From: Pseudomonadota bacterium
GTDB taxonomy: Bacteria; Pseudomonadota; Gammaproteobacteria; Burkholderiales; Rhodocyclaceae
Direction of reading: 5' to 3'
DNA: 64,000 bases
Assembly (NCBI GenBank): GCA_008501585.1
Contig: QQUN01000054.1
Span: 157,317-221,316, forward strand
Shown: piece after piece, positions 51,303 to 62,026 of the stretch
Position numbering within the stretch: position 1 is the first letter of the stretch
How the letters are laid out: every line of letters starts with the position of its first letter
Program-made: the position numbers and the translations under genes
The notes under the pieces: model-generated
Seen by the model: only the letters and a program-made list of their open reading frames with translations
Told to the model about the DNA's origin: nothing
Database searches by the model: none

Positions 51303-51827
51303 ATCGCTCAGGAAAAGAAGCAGCGCGTTAATTCTGAAATTACCGCGCCGGAAGTGCGTCTGATCGACGCTGACGGGGAGCAGGCTGGCGTCGTATCCAT
51401 TCGTGCCGCATTGGCGATGGCGGACGAAGTGGGCCTGGATCTGGTCGAGATTGCGCCGCTGGCCGAGCCGCCGGTGTGTCGCATCATGGACGTCGGCAAG
51501 TTCAAGTATCAGAGCGCCAAGAAGGCCCATGAGGCCAAGCTCAAGCAGAAGCAGGTCCAGGTCAAGGAAGTCAAGCTGCGTCCGCGGACGGACGAGAACG
51601 ACTACCAGATCAAGCTGCGGAACTTGAAGCGTTTCCTGGAAAATGGTGACAAGGTTAAGGTGACTCTGCGTTTTCGTGGCCGCGAAATGGCCCACCAGGA
51701 ATACGGCATGCGCCAGCTTGAGCGCATCAAGGCCGACCTGGTCGACATGGCAAACGTAGAGCAGATGCCGAAGATGGAAGGGCGCCAGATGGTCATGATC
51801 ATCGCCCCGACCAAGAAATCGGCCTGA
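51303..51827 (+). CDS. infC: Translation initiation factor IF-3 (AUC start)
   Basis: 174 residues. The protein homology runs from [20 protein letters not shown], upstream of the first GTG (51354), and the only sensible start is ATC at 51303, 8 nt after GGAGAG. Non-AUG (AUU/AUC) starts are the known basis of infC autoregulation, because IF-3 rejects its own start codon. IF-3N and IF-3C domains are complete. Confidence 0.92.
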   Translation: MAQEKKQRVNSEITAPEVRLIDADGEQAGVVSIRAALAMADEVGLDLVEIAPLAEPPVCRIMDVGKFKYQSAKKAHEAKLKQKQVQVKEVKLRPRTDENDYQIKLRNLKRFLENGDKVKVTLRFRGREMAHQEYGMRQLERIKADLVDMANVEQMPKMEGRQMVMIIAPTKKSA

Positions 51828-51830
51828 GGT

Positions 51831-51875
51831 TTTTTGCGCACTGCGCAAAAAGTAGGGGGAGTGCAGGTCACTCCC
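51831..51875 (+). promoter_or_regulatory. Tandem hairpins in infC-rpmI leader
   Basis: TTTTTGCGCA-C-TGCGCAAAAA (51831-51851) is a perfect palindrome; GGGAGTG-CAGGT-CACTCCC (51857-51875) follows at once. They lie before rpmI where L20-mediated feedback acts in enterobacteria, so a regulatory role is plausible. Confidence 0.45.
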
Positions 51876-51945
51876 ATGACAAGTGGAGCCGGGTAAAAAA
51901 TACGCCATCGGCGTTACCTGGTGCCATGACATAACAGGAGCAGTC

Positions 51946-52143
51946 ATGCCCAAGATGAAAACGAAGAGCGGCGCGGCAAAGCGTTTCAAGCTGCGCGCCG
52001 GCGGTGGCATCAAGCGTGCCCAGGCGTTCAAGCGTCACATTCTGACCAAGAAGACCACCAAGGTGAAGCGTCACCTGCGCGGTGTGCTGGAGGTTCATGA
52101 GTCTGACGTCAAGATGGTTCGCGCCATGTTGCCTTACGCCTGA
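51946..52143 (+). CDS. rpmI: 50S ribosomal protein L35
   Basis: 65 residues, [20 protein letters not shown], basic throughout. The ATG at 51946 has AGGAG; the longer open frame upstream is the leader. 12 bp before rplT. Confidence 0.97.
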   Translation: MPKMKTKSGAAKRFKLRAGGGIKRAQAFKRHILTKKTTKVKRHLRGVLEVHESDVKMVRAMLPYA

Positions 52144-52155
52144 TAGGAGAAGAAG

Positions 52156-52515
52156 ATGCCCCGAGTTAAACGTGGTGTAACCGCACGCGCCCGCCACAAG
52201 AAAGTCCTGGCCCAGGCCAAAGGCTATCGTGGTCGCCGCAAGAACGTATACCGCATCGCCAAACAGGCGGTGATGAAAGCCGGTCAGTACCAGTATCGTG
52301 ACCGTCGTCAGCGCAAGCGTCAGTTCCGCGCCCTGTGGATTGCCCGTATCAACGCGGCAGCCCGCGAGCTGGGTCTGACCTACAGCACCTTCATGAACGG
52401 CCTGAAGAAAGCCGCGATTGAAGTGGACCGCAAGGTCCTGGCCGATCTGGCAGTGTTCGACAAGCCGGCGTTCTCCGCCCTTGTTGACCAGGCCAAGGCC
52501 AAACTTGCTGCATAA
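52156..52515 (+). CDS. rplT: 50S ribosomal protein L20
   Basis: 119 residues, [20 protein letters not shown], highly basic rRNA-binding protein and likely autoregulator of the cluster. AGGAG precedes the start. Confidence 0.98.
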   Translation: MPRVKRGVTARARHKKVLAQAKGYRGRRKNVYRIAKQAVMKAGQYQYRDRRQRKRQFRALWIARINAAARELGLTYSTFMNGLKKAAIEVDRKVLADLAVFDKPAFSALVDQAKAKLAA

Positions 52516-52532
52516 GCGGATGCAGCTCAAAG

Positions 52533-52559
52533 AAAGGAGGCCTGGCCTCCTTTTTTTTT
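52533..52559 (+). terminator. Rho-independent terminator after rplT
   Basis: AAAGGAGGCC-TG-GCCTCCTTT followed by six more T; only 26 bp before pheS, so it probably gives partial read-through. Confidence 0.85.
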
Positions 52560-52563
52560 CTGA

Positions 52564-53616
<1,053 letters not shown>

Positions 53617-53622
53617 GCGAAC

Positions 53623-56001
53623 ATGCAATTCTCAGAACAATGGTTGCGCCATTTCGTTGATCCCAAGATCGACAGCGAGGCGCTCGGTCAGCTGATGACC
53701 ATGGCGGGCCTGGAAGTCGAAGAAATGAACCCGGTCGGCGGGGTGTTTCACTCCGTCGTCGTTGGCAAGATCCTGTCCACCGAAAAACACCCGGATGCGG
53801 ACCGCCTGAAGGTCTGCCAGGTCGATGCCGGCCAGGAGGCCCCGCTGCAGATCGTCTGCGGCGCCCCCAACGCCGAAGCCGGCATGAAAGTGCCGTGCGC
53901 CCTCGTCGGCGCCAGCCTGCCCGGCTTCGAGATCAAGAAGGCCAAGCTGCGCGGCGTCGCTTCGCACGGCATGCTGTGTTCGGCCCGTGAGCTCGGGATC
54001 TCCGATGAGCACGGCGGGCTGTACCCGCTGCCCGACGATGCCCCCGTGGGCACCGATGTGCGCCAGTTGCTGGGCCTGGACGATACCGTCTATGTCATCA
54101 AGCTCACGCCGAACCGGGCCGACTGCCTGAGCCTGACCGGCGTTGCCCGTGAGGTGGCAGCGCTGACCGACATGCCGCTGACGATGCCCGACCTCAACCC
54201 GGTTGCGCCGTCCATCGATGATCGTCGCCCGATCGCGCTCGACGCGCCCGCGGCCTGCCCGCGTTTCTGCGGCCGGATCATTCGCGGCGTCGATGCCCGC
54301 GCCGCCACGCCGGAATGGATGGTGCGCCGCCTCGAGCGCAGCGGCATCCGCGCCATCAGCGCACTGGTGGACATCACCAACTACGTGATGCTCGAGCTCG
54401 GACAACCGCTGCACGCCTACGACAACGACCGTCTCGACGGAACGGTTCGCGCCCGCATGGCCCAGCCCGGCGAAAAGCTGTTGCTGCTCAACGAGCAGGA
54501 CATCGACCTCGCCGACGGCACCCTGGTGATCGCCGACGAGACGCGCGTGCTCGGCATGGCCGGCATCATGGGCGGCGAAGAGAGCGGCATCTCGCTGGAC
54601 ACCCGCGATGTGTTCCTCGAGGCGGCCTACTTTGCGCCCGACGCCGTCGCCGGCCGTGCGCGTGAATACGGCTTCGGCTCCGACGCCTCGCACCGCTTCG
54701 AGCGCGGGGTGGACTTTGCCCTGTCGCCCGTCGCCATCGAGCGTGCCAGCGCCTTGATCCTCGAGATCTGCGGCGGCCAGGCCGGCCCGGTGGTGCAGGC
54801 CGAGGCGGCCGATCATCTGCCCTCGCGTCCCGCCGTGACGTTGCGCCCGGCCCGTGCGCGCCGCGTGATGGGGATCGACCTGTCCGACGACGAGATGGCC
54901 AGCCTGCTCGGCCGGGTCCACCTCGATGTCGTGCGCGACGGTGACGTGCTGCGCGTCACGCCGCCGTCCTATCGCTTCGATATCGAAATCGAAGAAGACC
55001 TGGTCGAAGAACTGACCCGTCTTTATGGCTACGACAACATCCCGGCGCCGGCCCCCCAGGGCCACCTGGCGATGCTCGACCGCCCCGAATCGCGCCGCGA
55101 CGCATGGCAGGTCAAGCGCCTGATCGCCGATCGCGACTACCAGGAAGTCGTCACCTACTCCTTCATCGAAGAAGCATGGGAGAAGGACTTCTGCGGCAAT
55201 GCCGACCCGATCCGCCTGGCCAACCCGATTGCCAGCCAGATGAACGTCATGCGCAGCAGCCTGATTCCCGGCCTGATCGGCGTCCTGCAAACCAACCGCA
55301 AGCGCCAGAACCCGCGGGTGCGCGTCTTCGAAACCGGCCGCTGCTTCCGCAAGGCCGCCGACGGCACGCCGGTGGCTGGCTACGACCAGCCCGTGCGCGT
55401 CGGCCTGCTGGCGTCGGCCGGCGTGGCCGCTGAGCAGTGGGGCGTGGCGCACCGGAACGTCGACTTCTACGACATCAAGGGCGATCTCGAAGCGCTGTTC
55501 CTGCCTAAAGTGCTCGCGTTCGAGGCCGCCGAACACCCGGCCCTGCATCCGGGGCGCAGCGCCCGCGTGCTGTGCGACGGTCAGCCAATCGGCTATCTCG
55601 GCGAGATCCATCCGAAATGGGTCCAGAAGTACGATCTTGGCACCGCACCCGTGGTCTGCGAAGTCGACATCCAGGCACTGCTGGCGGCCGATCTCCCCGT
55701 CTATTCGCCCATTTCCCGCTTGCCGGCGGTGGTGCGCGACATGGCACTGGTGGTCGAGCACAGCGTTGCCGCAGCGGCCATGCTGGCTGCGCTGAAGGCC
55801 GTCGCACCGGCCATCGTGCGGGACATCCAGCTGTTCGACGTGTATCAGGGCAAGGGGGTCGACCCCGACAAAAAGAGCCTTGCTTTCAGGGTGTTGATGC
55901 AAGATACTCAACGAACCCTTGAAGACGCCGAGGTGGAAGCTGCGGTGGCAACCCTCGTCGGTTGCGCCGCAACCCGATTCAACGCCGCCCTGCGCGCATA
56001 A
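53623..56001 (+). CDS. pheT: Phenylalanyl-tRNA synthetase beta subunit
   Basis: 792 residues: tRNA-binding EMAP-like domain (about 38-150), B3/B4 editing, B5, class II-like core and C-terminal FDX-ACB domain. Six bp after pheS. Confidence 0.98.
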   Translation: MQFSEQWLRHFVDPKIDSEALGQLMTMAGLEVEEMNPVGGVFHSVVVGKILSTEKHPDADRLKVCQVDAGQEAPLQIVCGAPNAEAGMKVPCALVGASLPGFEIKKAKLRGVASHGMLCSARELGISDEHGGLYPLPDDAPVGTDVRQLLGLDDTVYVIKLTPNRADCLSLTGVAREVAALTDMPLTMPDLNPVAPSIDDRRPIALDAPAACPRFCGRIIRGVDARAATPEWMVRRLERSGIRAISALVDITNYVMLELGQPLHAYDNDRLDGTVRARMAQPGEKLLLLNEQDIDLADGTLVIADETRVLGMAGIMGGEESGISLDTRDVFLEAAYFAPDAVAGRAREYGFGSDASHRFERGVDFALSPVAIERASALILEICGGQAGPVVQAEAADHLPSRPAVTLRPARARRVMGIDLSDDEMASLLGRVHLDVVRDGDVLRVTPPSYRFDIEIEEDLVEELTRLYGYDNIPAPAPQGHLAMLDRPESRRDAWQVKRLIADRDYQEVVTYSFIEEAWEKDFCGNADPIRLANPIASQMNVMRSSLIPGLIGVLQTNRKRQNPRVRVFETGRCFRKAADGTPVAGYDQPVRVGLLASAGVAAEQWGVAHRNVDFYDIKGDLEALFLPKVLAFEAAEHPALHPGRSARVLCDGQPIGYLGEIHPKWVQKYDLGTAPVVCEVDIQALLAADLPVYSPISRLPAVVRDMALVVEHSVAAAAMLAALKAVAPAIVRDIQLFDVYQGKGVDPDKKSLAFRVLMQDTQRTLEDAEVEAAVATLVGCAATRFNAALRA

Positions 56002-56012
56002 GGGAAGCGAGC

Positions 56013-56315
56013 ATGACGTTAACAAAGGCAGAACTGGCCGACCTGTTGTTTGAACAGGTCGGTTTGAACAAGCGCGAATCGAAAGACATGGTGGAAGGGT
56101 TCTTCGAGGAGATTCGCACCGCACTGGAGCGCGGGGATTGCGTGAAGTTGTCGGGCTTTGGCAACTTTCAGTTGCGCGACAAACCCCAACGTCCGGGTCG
56201 CAACCCGAAGACGGGGGAAGAAATCCCCATTACTGCCCGCCGTGTGGTGACCTTTCACGCCAGCCAGAAGCTGAAATCCGCCGTGGAAAAGCTGAGCCAT
56301 GCAGGAAAGTCCTAA
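56013..56315 (+). CDS. ihfA: Integration host factor subunit alpha
   Basis: 100 residues, [44 protein letters not shown] is the DNA-binding arm. pheT-ihfA-merR order is widely conserved. Confidence 0.97.
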   Translation: MTLTKAELADLLFEQVGLNKRESKDMVEGFFEEIRTALERGDCVKLSGFGNFQLRDKPQRPGRNPKTGEEIPITARRVVTFHASQKLKSAVEKLSHAGKS

Positions 56316-56679
56316 TCCGGAAGCTGATGTCGAACTCCCGCCGATTCCCGCCAAACGGTATTTCACCATCGGCGAAGTCAGCGATCTGTGCGCCGTCAAG
56401 CCGCATGTGTTGCGCTATTGGGAGCAGGAATTCACCCAGCTCAAACCGGTCAAGCGACGCGGCAACCGGCGCTACTATCAGCACCATGAAGTTCGCCTGA
56501 TCCGCAAAATTCGCGAACTGTTGTACCGGGACGGGTTCACCATTTCCGGTGCGCGCAACCAACTCAATACCTCCGCCATTCACGCGCAGGAAGATGCCGA
56601 GCAGGCCGTCGAGCTGCGGGCAAGCATTGCCGAAGCCCGCGAAACCCTGTCGGCCCTGCTCGACGAATTGAAGCGTTAA
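56299..56679 (+). CDS. MerR-family transcriptional regulator
   Basis: 126 residues with a MerR helix-turn-helix [25 protein letters not shown] and a short helical dimerisation tail. It has no effector or metal-binding domain. It overlaps ihfA by 17 bp. This regulator next to ihfA is conserved in beta/gammaproteobacteria; targets are unclear. Confidence 0.9.
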   Translation: MQESPNPEADVELPPIPAKRYFTIGEVSDLCAVKPHVLRYWEQEFTQLKPVKRRGNRRYYQHHEVRLIRKIRELLYRDGFTISGARNQLNTSAIHAQEDAEQAVELRASIAEARETLSALLDELKR

Positions 56680-56699
56680 CAAAAAAACGGCATCCGGAA

Positions 56700-56727
56700 T
56701 TGTAGTTTTCAATTCCGATGCTATAAT
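56700..56727 (+). promoter_or_regulatory. Sigma-70 promoter of tRNA-Pro
   Basis: TTGTAG at 56700-56705, 16-bp spacer, TATAAT at 56722-56727, 13 bp before the tRNA. Confidence 0.7.
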
Positions 56728-56739
56728 CCCGCTCCTGTG

Positions 56740-56817
<78 letters not shown>

Positions 56818-56834
56818 ATTGTTTCAAGCACTTG

Positions 56835-56859
56835 GCCCAGTCTTCGGACTGGGCTTTTT
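56835..56859 (+). terminator. Terminator of tRNA-Pro
   Basis: GCCCAGTC-TTCG-GACTGGGC then TTTTT; perfect 8-bp stem with a UUCG tetraloop. Confidence 0.92.
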
Positions 56860-57334
56860 GCTTTCTGGCACCTGGATGGCACCGAGGGCGACAAACAGGC
56901 GGTGCGGGTGGCGTAACAGCCGCATGCGACTGAATCGTTCGATACCTGTGGCGACCGGCTCGGTGTGCCCCGGCTCTCATAAGCTCAACGACGCGAATCG
57001 CCCGTAGCGGTCCGCATGCTGGAGGGTGTGGACGGGGTCGGCCTGGCAAACGGACTGTCCTGATCCCGATCTGAAACGTTGGGGTACCCGCAGGGATACC
57101 GACTCAACGTGCTTGTCTGCCGTTGGCATGATCCGATGTCAGGTGGCGTATCACCACATCGATACAGGCCGTCCGCTCATGGTGGCTGCGATCGAAGCTG
57201 ACCGACTGGTACCGGGTGACTCGCCGCCGAGCGGGTACAACCGGGCGCGATCTGTTCGAGATCGGCGGTGGGGTTTTCATCGCCGGCCAGCCGGTGCATG
57301 CTGGGCTCCGGGACGGGATACGCAGGGGGGGCCG
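56860..57334. other. Intergenic region between tRNA-Pro and TIR-STAND gene
   Basis: About 475 bp without a credible gene. The frame of the following protein is open from 57026, but the encoded sequence has no conserved feature and no good ribosome site before 57335. I see no tRNA-Pro 3' duplicate, integrase or long repeat. A promoter for the STAND gene must lie here, but none is near consensus. Confidence 0.5.
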
Positions 57335-60300
57335 GTGTCGGGGATCTTCATCAGCCACAGCAGCCAGGACCACGCCGCGGCCGAGGTGCTGGCCGAACGC
57401 TTGCGTGCGCAGGGCTACCAGTCCTTGTTCCTCGACTTCGACCCCGCTGACGGGATTCCGGCTGGGCGGAACTGGGAGCGCGAGATCTATGCGCAACTGC
57501 GCGCCTGCAGTGGCGTCGTCGTGTTGTGCAGTGCGCGCTCCATGGCTTCCGACTGGTGTTTTGCGGAAATGACCCATGCGCGCGCGCTGGGCAAGCAGCT
57601 CTTCCCGGTGATCATCGGCGAGTGCGCATTGCGAACCGTGCTGCTCGATACCCAGGCCGTCGATCTGCGGCCTGACCCGGAAGCCGGCTATGCCCGTCTC
57701 TGGGCCGGCATGCGCCACGCCGGGCTGGACCCGAGCGACAGCTTCGACTGGGACATCCACCGGCCGCCGTATCCAGGCCTGACGCCGTTCCAGTCCGACG
57801 ATGCGGCCGTTTTCTTCGGCCGTGAGGACGATCAGCGTCACTGCCTCGACACGCTGGCCCAGATGCGTCGCTACGGCGGCGACCGGCTGCTGGTGCTGGT
57901 GGGCGCCTCGGGCAGTGGCAAGTCGTCGCTGGTGCGCGCCGGGGTGATCCCCCGGCTACGGCGGATGCCCGGCTGGCGGGTGCTCGGCCCGATGCGCCCG
58001 CAGCAGCAACCGGTCGAGGCCCTGGCCGCGCTGCTGCCGGATGCCGTCCGCGCGCACCTCGTGGCGGGCGACGATGACGCGGCGCTGGTCGCCGCCATGG
58101 CGCCGGGCGGCGACGCCGCCGAGCCGCCGGCCGTGCTGCTGGTGGTGGACCAGCTCGAGGAACTCGTCACCACCAGTACGCCGGCGGCCGCCGCGCGCTT
58201 TGCCAGCCTGCTGCGCACGGCGCTGGCCGATGAGGCCGGCGACCTGTATTGCCTCGCCACCTTGCGGGCGGACTATCTGGCGGCCTTGCAGACCCACCCC
58301 GTGTGGGGCGCGATACCGTCGCGCGAAATCTCGCTGCCCCCCATGAGCCTGACGCACTTTGCACAGATCATCCGCCGGCCGGCCGAGGTCGCCGGCATTG
58401 AGCTGGCGCCCGGGGTGGTCGACACCCTGGTGCAAGACACGGCCACCCCCGACGCGCTGCCCTTGCTCGCCTTTACGCTCAACCGCCTGTGGCGCGATTT
58501 TGGCCGTGACGGGACGATCACGCTGGCCGAATACACCGACCGTATCGGCGGCCTCGAGCGCGCGATCGGCCAGGAGGCCGACGCCGTGCTTGCGGCGCTC
58601 AAACCCACCGCCGCACAGCTTGACGACCTGCGTCGTGCCTTCCGCCAGATGGTGCGTGTCGACCCCGAAGGGCGCTACACCCGCCGCAGTGTGCGCTGGC
58701 AGGAGGTGCCCGAGGCCGTGCATCCGCTCCTCGAAGCTTTCGTCAAGGCGCGGCTGCTGGTGGCCGGGCACGCCCAGGCGAGCGCCGATCGCCCCGAAGC
58801 GCGCACGCTCGAGCCGGCGCACGAAGCGCTGTTCCGCGCCTGGGAGCGCCTCAAGCGCTGGCTCGACGAAGACCGTGCCTTTCTGCTGTGGCGCCAGCAT
58901 GTGCGGCCCGAGGCCGAGGCGTGGCAGGCTGCGCCCGGCGATCCCGGCCTGTTGCTGCGCGGCGGGCCGCTGGCCGAGGCGCGACGCTGGCAGGGCGAAC
59001 GGGGCGACGAGCTCGGTGATGACTTGCAGGCCTTTATTGCCGCCAGCCGCAAGGCGGCGCAACGGACGCGCCGCCGCCGCCGGCTCGTCAAGGGCGCGAT
59101 CACGCTCGGTGTGGTCGCCATGGGCGCGCTCGGCGTGGCGCTGTGGCAACAGCAGCAGGAGACCCGCGAGCAGCTCATCAACAGCTACTGGAGTGGCGCG
59201 GTATCGGCGCGGGACGCCGGCGGCGACGCACTCAAGGCGGCGCACTACTTTGCCCGTGCGGCCGACCTGAGCGCGTCGCCGGACGGGCGCGCGAACGCGC
59301 TGATGGCCGCCGGTGCCCTGGGGGGCGGGCTGGCGCTCGAGGCCATGTTCTCACTGCCGCAGCCGGCCGACGGCATGGTGGTGAGCCCGGACGGGGCGGT
59401 GCTGCTGTCGTGGGCGGGGCCGGCGGCGCGGCTGCAGGATTTGCGCAGCACCCGCGTGCTGGCCGACCGGACGCATGCCGCGCCGGTGGCCCAGGCCGTG
59501 TTGGTGGCGCCGCAACAGGTGCTGACGCGGGATGCGGCGGGTGGGCTGTGGCTGTGGGGCGGCGAGGCGCCGGCGCGGGCGCTGGCGGAGACAGAGATGA
59601 CCGGCATGGTTGCGGCCGACGATGGCCGCCAGGTGCTCGCCTGGTCGGCCGGTGCGCTGCAGGTGTGGGCGCTGCCCGGCGGGGAGGCACAGGGCCGGCT
59701 TGTGCTGCCGGATGCGCCGGAGGGCGCCCGCTTTGTCGATGCGCACACCGTGGTGGCGTGGACGGCAGACGGCCGCTTCTGGCGCTGGCGGGTGGGCGAG
59801 GCCGAGGCGCAGGCGAGCTGGGCGTCGGGCTGTGTGGTGCGCGGCGTGGCACCGGGTGAGGGCGGCGACCTGCTGAGCTGGTGCGACGGCGAGGTCCACC
59901 GGCATGCGGTGGGCGAGGGGCGGATCGCCGCACGCTGGACATCGCCGGAGACGGTCGATGGCGTGCTCCGGGTGCCGGGCAGCGGCGGTGTCGTGTCGTG
60001 GAATACGGCGCGCGGACGCCTGCGGCTGTGGCATGCCGGGGACGGCACGCCCGCCCTCGGCGCCCCGCTGGTTCGCGCCGGCAGCGTGTCGCGGGTGCTC
60101 GTCGCACCGGATGGCATGCGCGTGTTTGCCAGTGGTGCGGGCGGGGAGGTCGAGGTCTGGGCGGTGGGCGAAGCCGCGCCGGCTGCGCGGGCGATGCATG
60201 GCCGCGGCGAGGCGCTCGTGAAGATGGCACTCGACGCCTCGGGCGAGCGTGTGCTGGCCTGGAGCGCGGCGGCCGGCGCGCGCCTGTGGGACGCTGCCAC

Positions 60301-61030
60301 GATGACGCCGCTGAGCCTGCCGCTGCGCCACCGCGCCAGCGTGGCCGGGGCGGCCTTCTTTGATGCCGGCCAGGGCATCGTCACCTGGGCTGAAGATGCC
60401 AGCGTGCGCGTGTGGCGTCGTCACCCGGACCAGGAACTGACCCGCCCGGCGCCACCGCCAGCGGTAATGGCCGGCGCGCCGGGCGCCCGCGCGCCGACGC
60501 CCGCGCTCAAGGCCCGCCTCGACGCGCTCGGCCTGCATGGCGACCAGGTGTTCGATCAGCAAGACGAGGTCACGCTGGTCGGCGCCGGCCCGCTGGCGCG
60601 CCGCCTTGGGCCGGGCGATGCGCTCTCGGCCCCGTTGGTGCTCGCCGAAGGCATTGCCGGCGGGGCGCTTTTGCCGGGCGGGCGGGTCGTGCTGTGGGGC
60701 AACACCAGCGTGCAGCTCTGGGACGCCCTGAGCGGCCAGCCGCTCACGGCGTTGCTGCGCTCCGACATGATCTACCCCGACGGTGTGCGCATCGGTGCGG
60801 ATGTGCTGGCCTGGGCGGATACCCGGGCGCGCCGCTGGCACTGGCCGGTGCCGGAGACGGCGGGCACCACGGCGGAACAGTGGCTGGCGCGAACCAGCGC
60901 GACGCAGATGGACGCGCAGGGCGCCATCACGGTGATGACGCGCGAGCGCTGGTGTGCCTTGGCGTGGGCGGCGCCGCCGGCGGGGTGTGCCGATACCCCT
61001 GCGGCCGGCTCAGCGTACCTGAACCAGTGA
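57335..61030 (+). CDS. TIR-nSTAND1-transmembrane-WD40-like protein
   Basis: 1231 residues. TIR domain (3 to about 135): GIFISHSSQD, with the likely NADase Glu at E78 in SDWCFAEM. Then PYPGLTPF and FFGRED, the nSTAND1 entry motif. Walker A GASGSGKSS lies at 190-198 (K196) and Walker B LVVDQLEEL at D272. A helix follows a basic cluster (RTRRRRR) at about residues 587-607. From about 660 to the end are repeated beta units ending in VW/LW pairs, a degenerate WD40-like propeller. The GTG at 57335 has GGGGGG before it. Such proteins sense a ligand through the propeller, oligomerise by the NTPase and fire the TIR effector. A defence role is likely by family but not shown. Confidence 0.85.
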   Translation: MSGIFISHSSQDHAAAEVLAERLRAQGYQSLFLDFDPADGIPAGRNWEREIYAQLRACSGVVVLCSARSMASDWCFAEMTHARALGKQLFPVIIGECALRTVLLDTQAVDLRPDPEAGYARLWAGMRHAGLDPSDSFDWDIHRPPYPGLTPFQSDDAAVFFGREDDQRHCLDTLAQMRRYGGDRLLVLVGASGSGKSSLVRAGVIPRLRRMPGWRVLGPMRPQQQPVEALAALLPDAVRAHLVAGDDDAALVAAMAPGGDAAEPPAVLLVVDQLEELVTTSTPAAAARFASLLRTALADEAGDLYCLATLRADYLAALQTHPVWGAIPSREISLPPMSLTHFAQIIRRPAEVAGIELAPGVVDTLVQDTATPDALPLLAFTLNRLWRDFGRDGTITLAEYTDRIGGLERAIGQEADAVLAALKPTAAQLDDLRRAFRQMVRVDPEGRYTRRSVRWQEVPEAVHPLLEAFVKARLLVAGHAQASADRPEARTLEPAHEALFRAWERLKRWLDEDRAFLLWRQHVRPEAEAWQAAPGDPGLLLRGGPLAEARRWQGERGDELGDDLQAFIAASRKAAQRTRRRRRLVKGAITLGVVAMGALGVALWQQQQETREQLINSYWSGAVSARDAGGDALKAAHYFARAADLSASPDGRANALMAAGALGGGLALEAMFSLPQPADGMVVSPDGAVLLSWAGPAARLQDLRSTRVLADRTHAAPVAQAVLVAPQQVLTRDAAGGLWLWGGEAPARALAETEMTGMVAADDGRQVLAWSAGALQVWALPGGEAQGRLVLPDAPEGARFVDAHTVVAWTADGRFWRWRVGEAEAQASWASGCVVRGVAPGEGGDLLSWCDGEVHRHAVGEGRIAARWTSPETVDGVLRVPGSGGVVSWNTARGRLRLWHAGDGTPALGAPLVRAGSVSRVLVAPDGMRVFASGAGGEVEVWAVGEAAPAARAMHGRGEALVKMALDASGERVLAWSAAAGARLWDAATMTPLSLPLRHRASVAGAAFFDAGQGIVTWAEDASVRVWRRHPDQELTRPAPPPAVMAGAPGARAPTPALKARLDALGLHGDQVFDQQDEVTLVGAGPLARRLGPGDALSAPLVLAEGIAGGALLPGGRVVLWGNTSVQLWDALSGQPLTALLRSDMIYPDGVRIGADVLAWADTRARRWHWPVPETAGTTAEQWLARTSATQMDAQGAITVMTRERWCALAWAAPPAGCADTPAAGSAYLNQ

Positions 61031-61996
61031 CTCGGACCACGCGCCGATCCAGTCGCCACCGTCGTCCCACACGCGCACCTGCAACTGGTGGCGACCGGTC
61101 GAAATGCGCGCGGTTTCGTCCTGGCCGTTCCAGCGCTGCGCGTCGGTGCTGACGATGCGGCTGTTCCCCCGCACGGCGCCGATGCGTTGCCCGTTCACAT
61201 AGTGCTTGCGGGCACCGTCCGGGCTCTGGGTGACACGCATGTATTCGACCGACGCGTTGTCGAAATCCGAGCGTGAATGAAAGGCAAAACGCGCTGTTTC
61301 GCCCTGTCGCGGCCGCAGCGTGCCGGGGTTGAATTCGAGCCGGTCGACGGCGATCGAGCCCACCGCGCGCGGGCCGATACCGATGCCGTGGACGGTGAAA
61401 TCGCCAACGGTGTCGGCGCCGGTGTTGGGGTCGGCCGCGGTCAGCGCGACGACGGCCGGCTTGAGGCTGTCGCCCAGGAATGGCGGCAGGTCGAAGCGCA
61501 GCAGGTGGCGGCCAAGGCCGAACTGGTCGAGCCGGTAGGTGACGATCTCGGCGCCGGGCAGGCTGATGCGCAAGTGCACGCGCCCCGGCCGATGGAGCGC
61601 GTAGTCGACCACGATTGGCCAACCGCCGCGCACCAATGCGCGAATCCCGAAGGCGCTGCCGTTGAATTGCGTCGGCAGTTGCGGCCCGTCGCGCAGCAGT
61701 TGCTGCACGCCTTCACCGTCATCGCGCGCCTGCGTTTTTTCGGCGTCCAGATGGCGGTTGATTGCAAACAGCGCCATGGCGCCGACAATGACGGCCGGAA
61801 TCAGCCAGGTGTTGCCGCCGCGCTCGTCATTGCCTTCGTCCTCGGGCGTATAGCTTGACGGTGGTGTCGGGCTGGGCGGTGTCGAGGTGGGTGGGTATCG
61901 GGGCGGATAGGGGGTCTGCGCGAGCGCGGGGGTGGGCATGCACAGCGCCACGGCAAGGACGATGCCGCCCCATCGGCGCCAGTGTCGAGCATTCAT
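61010..61996 (-). CDS. Exported protein with proline-rich linker, transmembrane helix and beta-rich C terminus
   Basis: 328 residues, not recognised. A signal peptide (about 1-27, cleavage after PALA) is followed by a Pro/Ser/Thr-rich linker, an acidic patch (EDEGNDERGG), a transmembrane helix (TWLIPAVIVGAMALFAIN, about 62-79) and about 220 residues of beta-rich sequence that look like two sandwich domains (VHLRISLPGAEIVTYRLDQ; HQLQVRVWDDGGDWIGAW). AGGAGG precedes the start by 6 bp. It lies 30 bp after the lipoprotein gene and overlaps the STAND gene's 3' end by 21 bp, head-on. Function unknown; an envelope sensor or adhesin partner is possible. Confidence 0.75.
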   Translation of the reverse strand: MNARHWRRWGGIVLAVALCMPTPALAQTPYPPRYPPTSTPPSPTPPSSYTPEDEGNDERGGNTWLIPAVIVGAMALFAINRHLDAEKTQARDDGEGVQQLLRDGPQLPTQFNGSAFGIRALVRGGWPIVVDYALHRPGRVHLRISLPGAEIVTYRLDQFGLGRHLLRFDLPPFLGDSLKPAVVALTAADPNTGADTVGDFTVHGIGIGPRAVGSIAVDRLEFNPGTLRPRQGETARFAFHSRSDFDNASVEYMRVTQSPDGARKHYVNGQRIGAVRGNSRIVSTDAQRWNGQDETARISTGRHQLQVRVWDDGGDWIGAWSESLVQVR

Positions 61997-62026
61997 GACG
62001 AACCTCCTGATGCGTGTCCGGTGAGA

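Noticed and set aside
53632..56124. 830-codon antisense frame over pheT
   Set aside because: Shadow of pheT.
57026..57334. Longer N-terminal start for the TIR-STAND protein
   Set aside because: The extra 103 codons show no conserved pattern or ribosome site; the GTG at 57335 starts directly at the TIR fold.
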